The notes beneath the pieces are model-generated. The model did not search any database and was not told where the DNA came from. It was given only the letters and a program-made list of their open reading frames with translations. 7,287 nucleotides of DNA. Source: Verrucomicrobiia bacterium. Lineage in GTDB: Bacteria > Verrucomicrobiota > Verrucomicrobiia > Limisphaerales > UBA1319. The stretch covers positions 1 to 7,287 of the forward strand of contig JADGRT010000144.1 of assembly GCA_017880715.1 (NCBI GenBank). The letters run 5' to 3'. Positions 5,891-7,287 of the stretch are shown one piece after another; positions within the stretch are counted from its first letter, which is position 1; every line of letters begins with the position of its first letter. Both the position numbers and the translations under genes were made by a program.

Positions 5891-7287
5891 ATGAGCGCGC
5901 CCCCGGCCATTCTCGATCTCGTCGTCCGCTTCGGACAGCAACTCGACACCTACAAGTCCGGCGCCTACAACGAAACCCAACTCCGCCGCGATTTCCTCGA
6001 CCCGCTTTTCAAGGCCCTGGGCTGGGACATGGACAACGAAGCCGGTTACGCCGAAGCCTACCGCGATGTCATCCATGAGGACGCCATCCGTATCGGCGGC
6101 GCCGTCAAGGCCCCTGATTACTGCTTCCGCATCGGCGGCACGCGCAAATTCTTCCTTGAAGCCAAGAAACCAAGCGTGTTCATCAAGCAGGAAATTCCGT
6201 CTGCCTACCAACTCCGCCGCTACGGCTGGAGCGCGAAATTGCCCCTCAGCATCCTCAGCGATTTCGAGGAACTGGCCGTCTATGACTGCCGCGTCAAACC
6301 CGGCAAGGACGACCCCGCCAGCACGGCCCGCGTCTTTTACTGCACCTTCGGCGAACTCGCCGAGAAATGGGATTGGCTCGCCTCCATCTTCAGCCGCGAC
6401 GCTGTCCTGAAAGGTTCCTTCGACAAATTCGCCGAGACGAACAAGGCCAAGCGCGGCACCACCGAGGTCGATGCCGATTTTCTCGCCAGCATGGAAACCT
6501 GGCGCAACGATCTCGCCAAAAATCTCGCCCTCCGCAACCCGCGCCTCTCCCAACGCGAACTCAACTTCTCCGTCCAGCGCATCCTCGATCGCATTATCTT
6601 CCTCCGCATCTGCGAAGACCGCGGCCTGGAGGACTACGGACGCCTCCAGGCGCTCACCAACGCGGGCCGCATTTACCCGCGCCTGTGCCAGCATTTCGAG
6701 CAGGCCGACACCCGCTATAACTCCGGCATCTTCCACTTCAAACCGGAAAAGGATCGCCACGAACCGCCCGACGAACTCACCCTCGGCCTCGACGTGGACG
6801 ACGCCCTCCTGCGCGACCTGCTCAAGGGCCTTTACTACCCGGACAGCCCCTACGAATTCAGCGTGCTCAGCGCCGACATTCTCGGGCAGGTCTATGAACA
6901 ATTCCTTGGCAAGGTCATTCGGTTGACTGAAGGCCACCGCGCCGTGGTGGACGAGAAACCCGAGGTGCGGAAGGCCGGTGGCGTCTATTACACCCCCACC
7001 TACGTCGCGGACTACATCGTGCGTCAGACCGTGGGGAGGCTCCTCGAAGAATGTAGCAGCCGACGTAAGGAGGCTCAAACAACAGCCCCGGGGATTGTTT
7101 CCGATGAGAAGTCAGAGCCTCCTAACGTCGGCTCCTACGAGGGCTTGGACGCCCGCGCCGCCCAGCGCATGCTCGACCGCGTGGCGCAACTGCGCATCCT
7201 CGATCCCGCGTGCGGCTCCGGCTCGTTCCTGATCTGCGCCTACCAGTTCCTGCTCGACTGGCATCTGCAATTCTACCTGCAACTGCT
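5891..7287 (+). CDS. Type IIG restriction-modification enzyme, Eco57I-like (5' part)
   Basis: Type IIG enzymes join DNA cleavage, adenine-N6 methylation and sequence recognition in one long chain and defend against phage and foreign DNA. The first 465 codons are here; the rest lies beyond the right edge (the family is often about 1000 residues). Visible are an N-terminal block with YNETQLRRDFLDPLFKALGWD (residues 26-46), a PD-(D/E)xK nuclease site with Asp76 in APDYCF and Glu90/Lys92 in LEAKK, a helical middle with QRILDRIIFLRICEDRG, the GGVYYTPTYVADYIV block, and methyltransferase motif I DPACGSGSF (438-446, SAM binding). I prefer the ATG at 5891, which gives MSAPPAIL; the ATG at 5870 would add seven residues. 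No Shine-Dalgarno is visible. Codons end mostly in C, more so than in fabD or fabG, which hints at horizontal acquisition. An in-frame palindromic repeat encodes residues 388-416. Confidence 0.93.
   Translation, partial: MSAPPAILDLVVRFGQQLDTYKSGAYNETQLRRDFLDPLFKALGWDMDNEAGYAEAYRDVIHEDAIRIGGAVKAPDYCFRIGGTRKFFLEAKKPSVFIKQEIPSAYQLRRYGWSAKLPLSILSDFEELAVYDCRVKPGKDDPASTARVFYCTFGELAEKWDWLASIFSRDAVLKGSFDKFAETNKAKRGTTEVDADFLASMETWRNDLAKNLALRNPRLSQRELNFSVQRILDRIIFLRICEDRGLEDYGRLQALTNAGRIYPRLCQHFEQADTRYNSGIFHFKPEKDRHEPPDELTLGLDVDDALLRDLLKGLYYPDSPYEFSVLSADILGQVYEQFLGKVIRLTEGHRAVVDEKPEVRKAGGVYYTPTYVADYIVRQTVGRLLEECSSRRKEAQTTAPGIVSDEKSEPPNVGSYEGLDARAAQRMLDRVAQLRILDPACGSGSFLICAYQFLLDWHLQFYLQL
7053..7138. 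repeat. Palindromic element inserted in frame in the Type IIG gene
   Basis: The 24-base arms 7053-7076 and 7115-7138 are reverse complements except at two positions; both contain AGCCGACGT and AGGAGGCTC. Between them lies a 38-nt loop holding a second inverted repeat, AAACAA (7077-7082) with TTGTTT (7095-7100), around CCCCGGGG. The element is read without a stop and encodes a Ser/Arg/Lys/Glu-rich stretch (starts CSSRRKEAQ, ends SEPPNVGSY). It sits between the conserved YYTP...VGRLLEE block and the LRILDPACGSGSF motif, where the family normally has only a short linker. Confidence 0.85.

Noticed and set aside
5826..5894. Leader peptide with its stop overlapping the ATG of the restriction gene
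   Set aside because: The ATGA overlap is suggestive of coupling, but the 22 codons are Arg/Pro/Ala-rich with no ribosome site and no regulatory pattern.
5840..7078. A 412-codon open frame on the - strand
   Set aside because: It is antisense to the Type IIG gene. C-ending codons on the + strand turn into G-starting codons on the other strand and remove stops. The product is a Val/Glu/Ala/Gly-rich string with no family features, while the + strand reads as a clear restriction-modification protein.

Overview
The window looks like a chromosomal segment of a GC-rich, Gram-negative-type bacterium. My best guess is a Verrucomicrobiota member of the Pedosphaera/Limisphaerales kind. That placement is inference from three things: the fabD-fabG-acpP-fabF order, mostly weak Shine-Dalgarno sequences, and many short palindromic repeats between and inside genes. 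No rRNA or other marker gene is present to confirm it.

Left part (1-3807): a type II fatty acid synthesis cluster on the + strand. After the 3' tail of an unidentified gene (2-94) come fabD (malonyl-CoA:ACP transacylase), fabG (3-oxoacyl-ACP reductase), acpP (acyl carrier protein) and fabF (3-oxoacyl-ACP synthase II). FabD loads malonate onto AcpP, FabF condenses it with the growing acyl-ACP, and FabG reduces the product. The genes are not tightly packed (gaps of 135, 246 and 75 bp). A weak terminator-like hairpin follows fabG, a possible promoter precedes acpP, and a strong intrinsic-terminator-like hairpin lies between acpP and fabF. This suggests acpP is transcribed more than its neighbours.

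Middle part (3808-5533): a CGTCCT/AGGACG repeat hairpin follows fabF. Next comes a small protein with a degenerate GNAT acetyltransferase-like domain and a C-terminal membrane anchor. It overlaps tail-to-tail by 39 bp with lipA (lipoyl synthase) on the - strand. LipA uses octanoyl groups made by the fatty acid pathway, so the neighbourhood makes metabolic sense.

Right part (5534-7287): a 357-bp intergenic stretch holding two different palindromic repeat elements, then the first 465 codons of a large Type IIG (Eco57I-like) restriction-modification enzyme that runs off the window. Its N-terminal PD-(D/E)xK nuclease site and methyltransferase motif I are visible. Between the conserved blocks before and at motif I, the gene carries an 86-bp palindromic element that stays in frame and adds about 29 residues. 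This is the most notable observation in the window: a protein-coding palindromic repeat, in the manner of Rickettsia palindromic elements.
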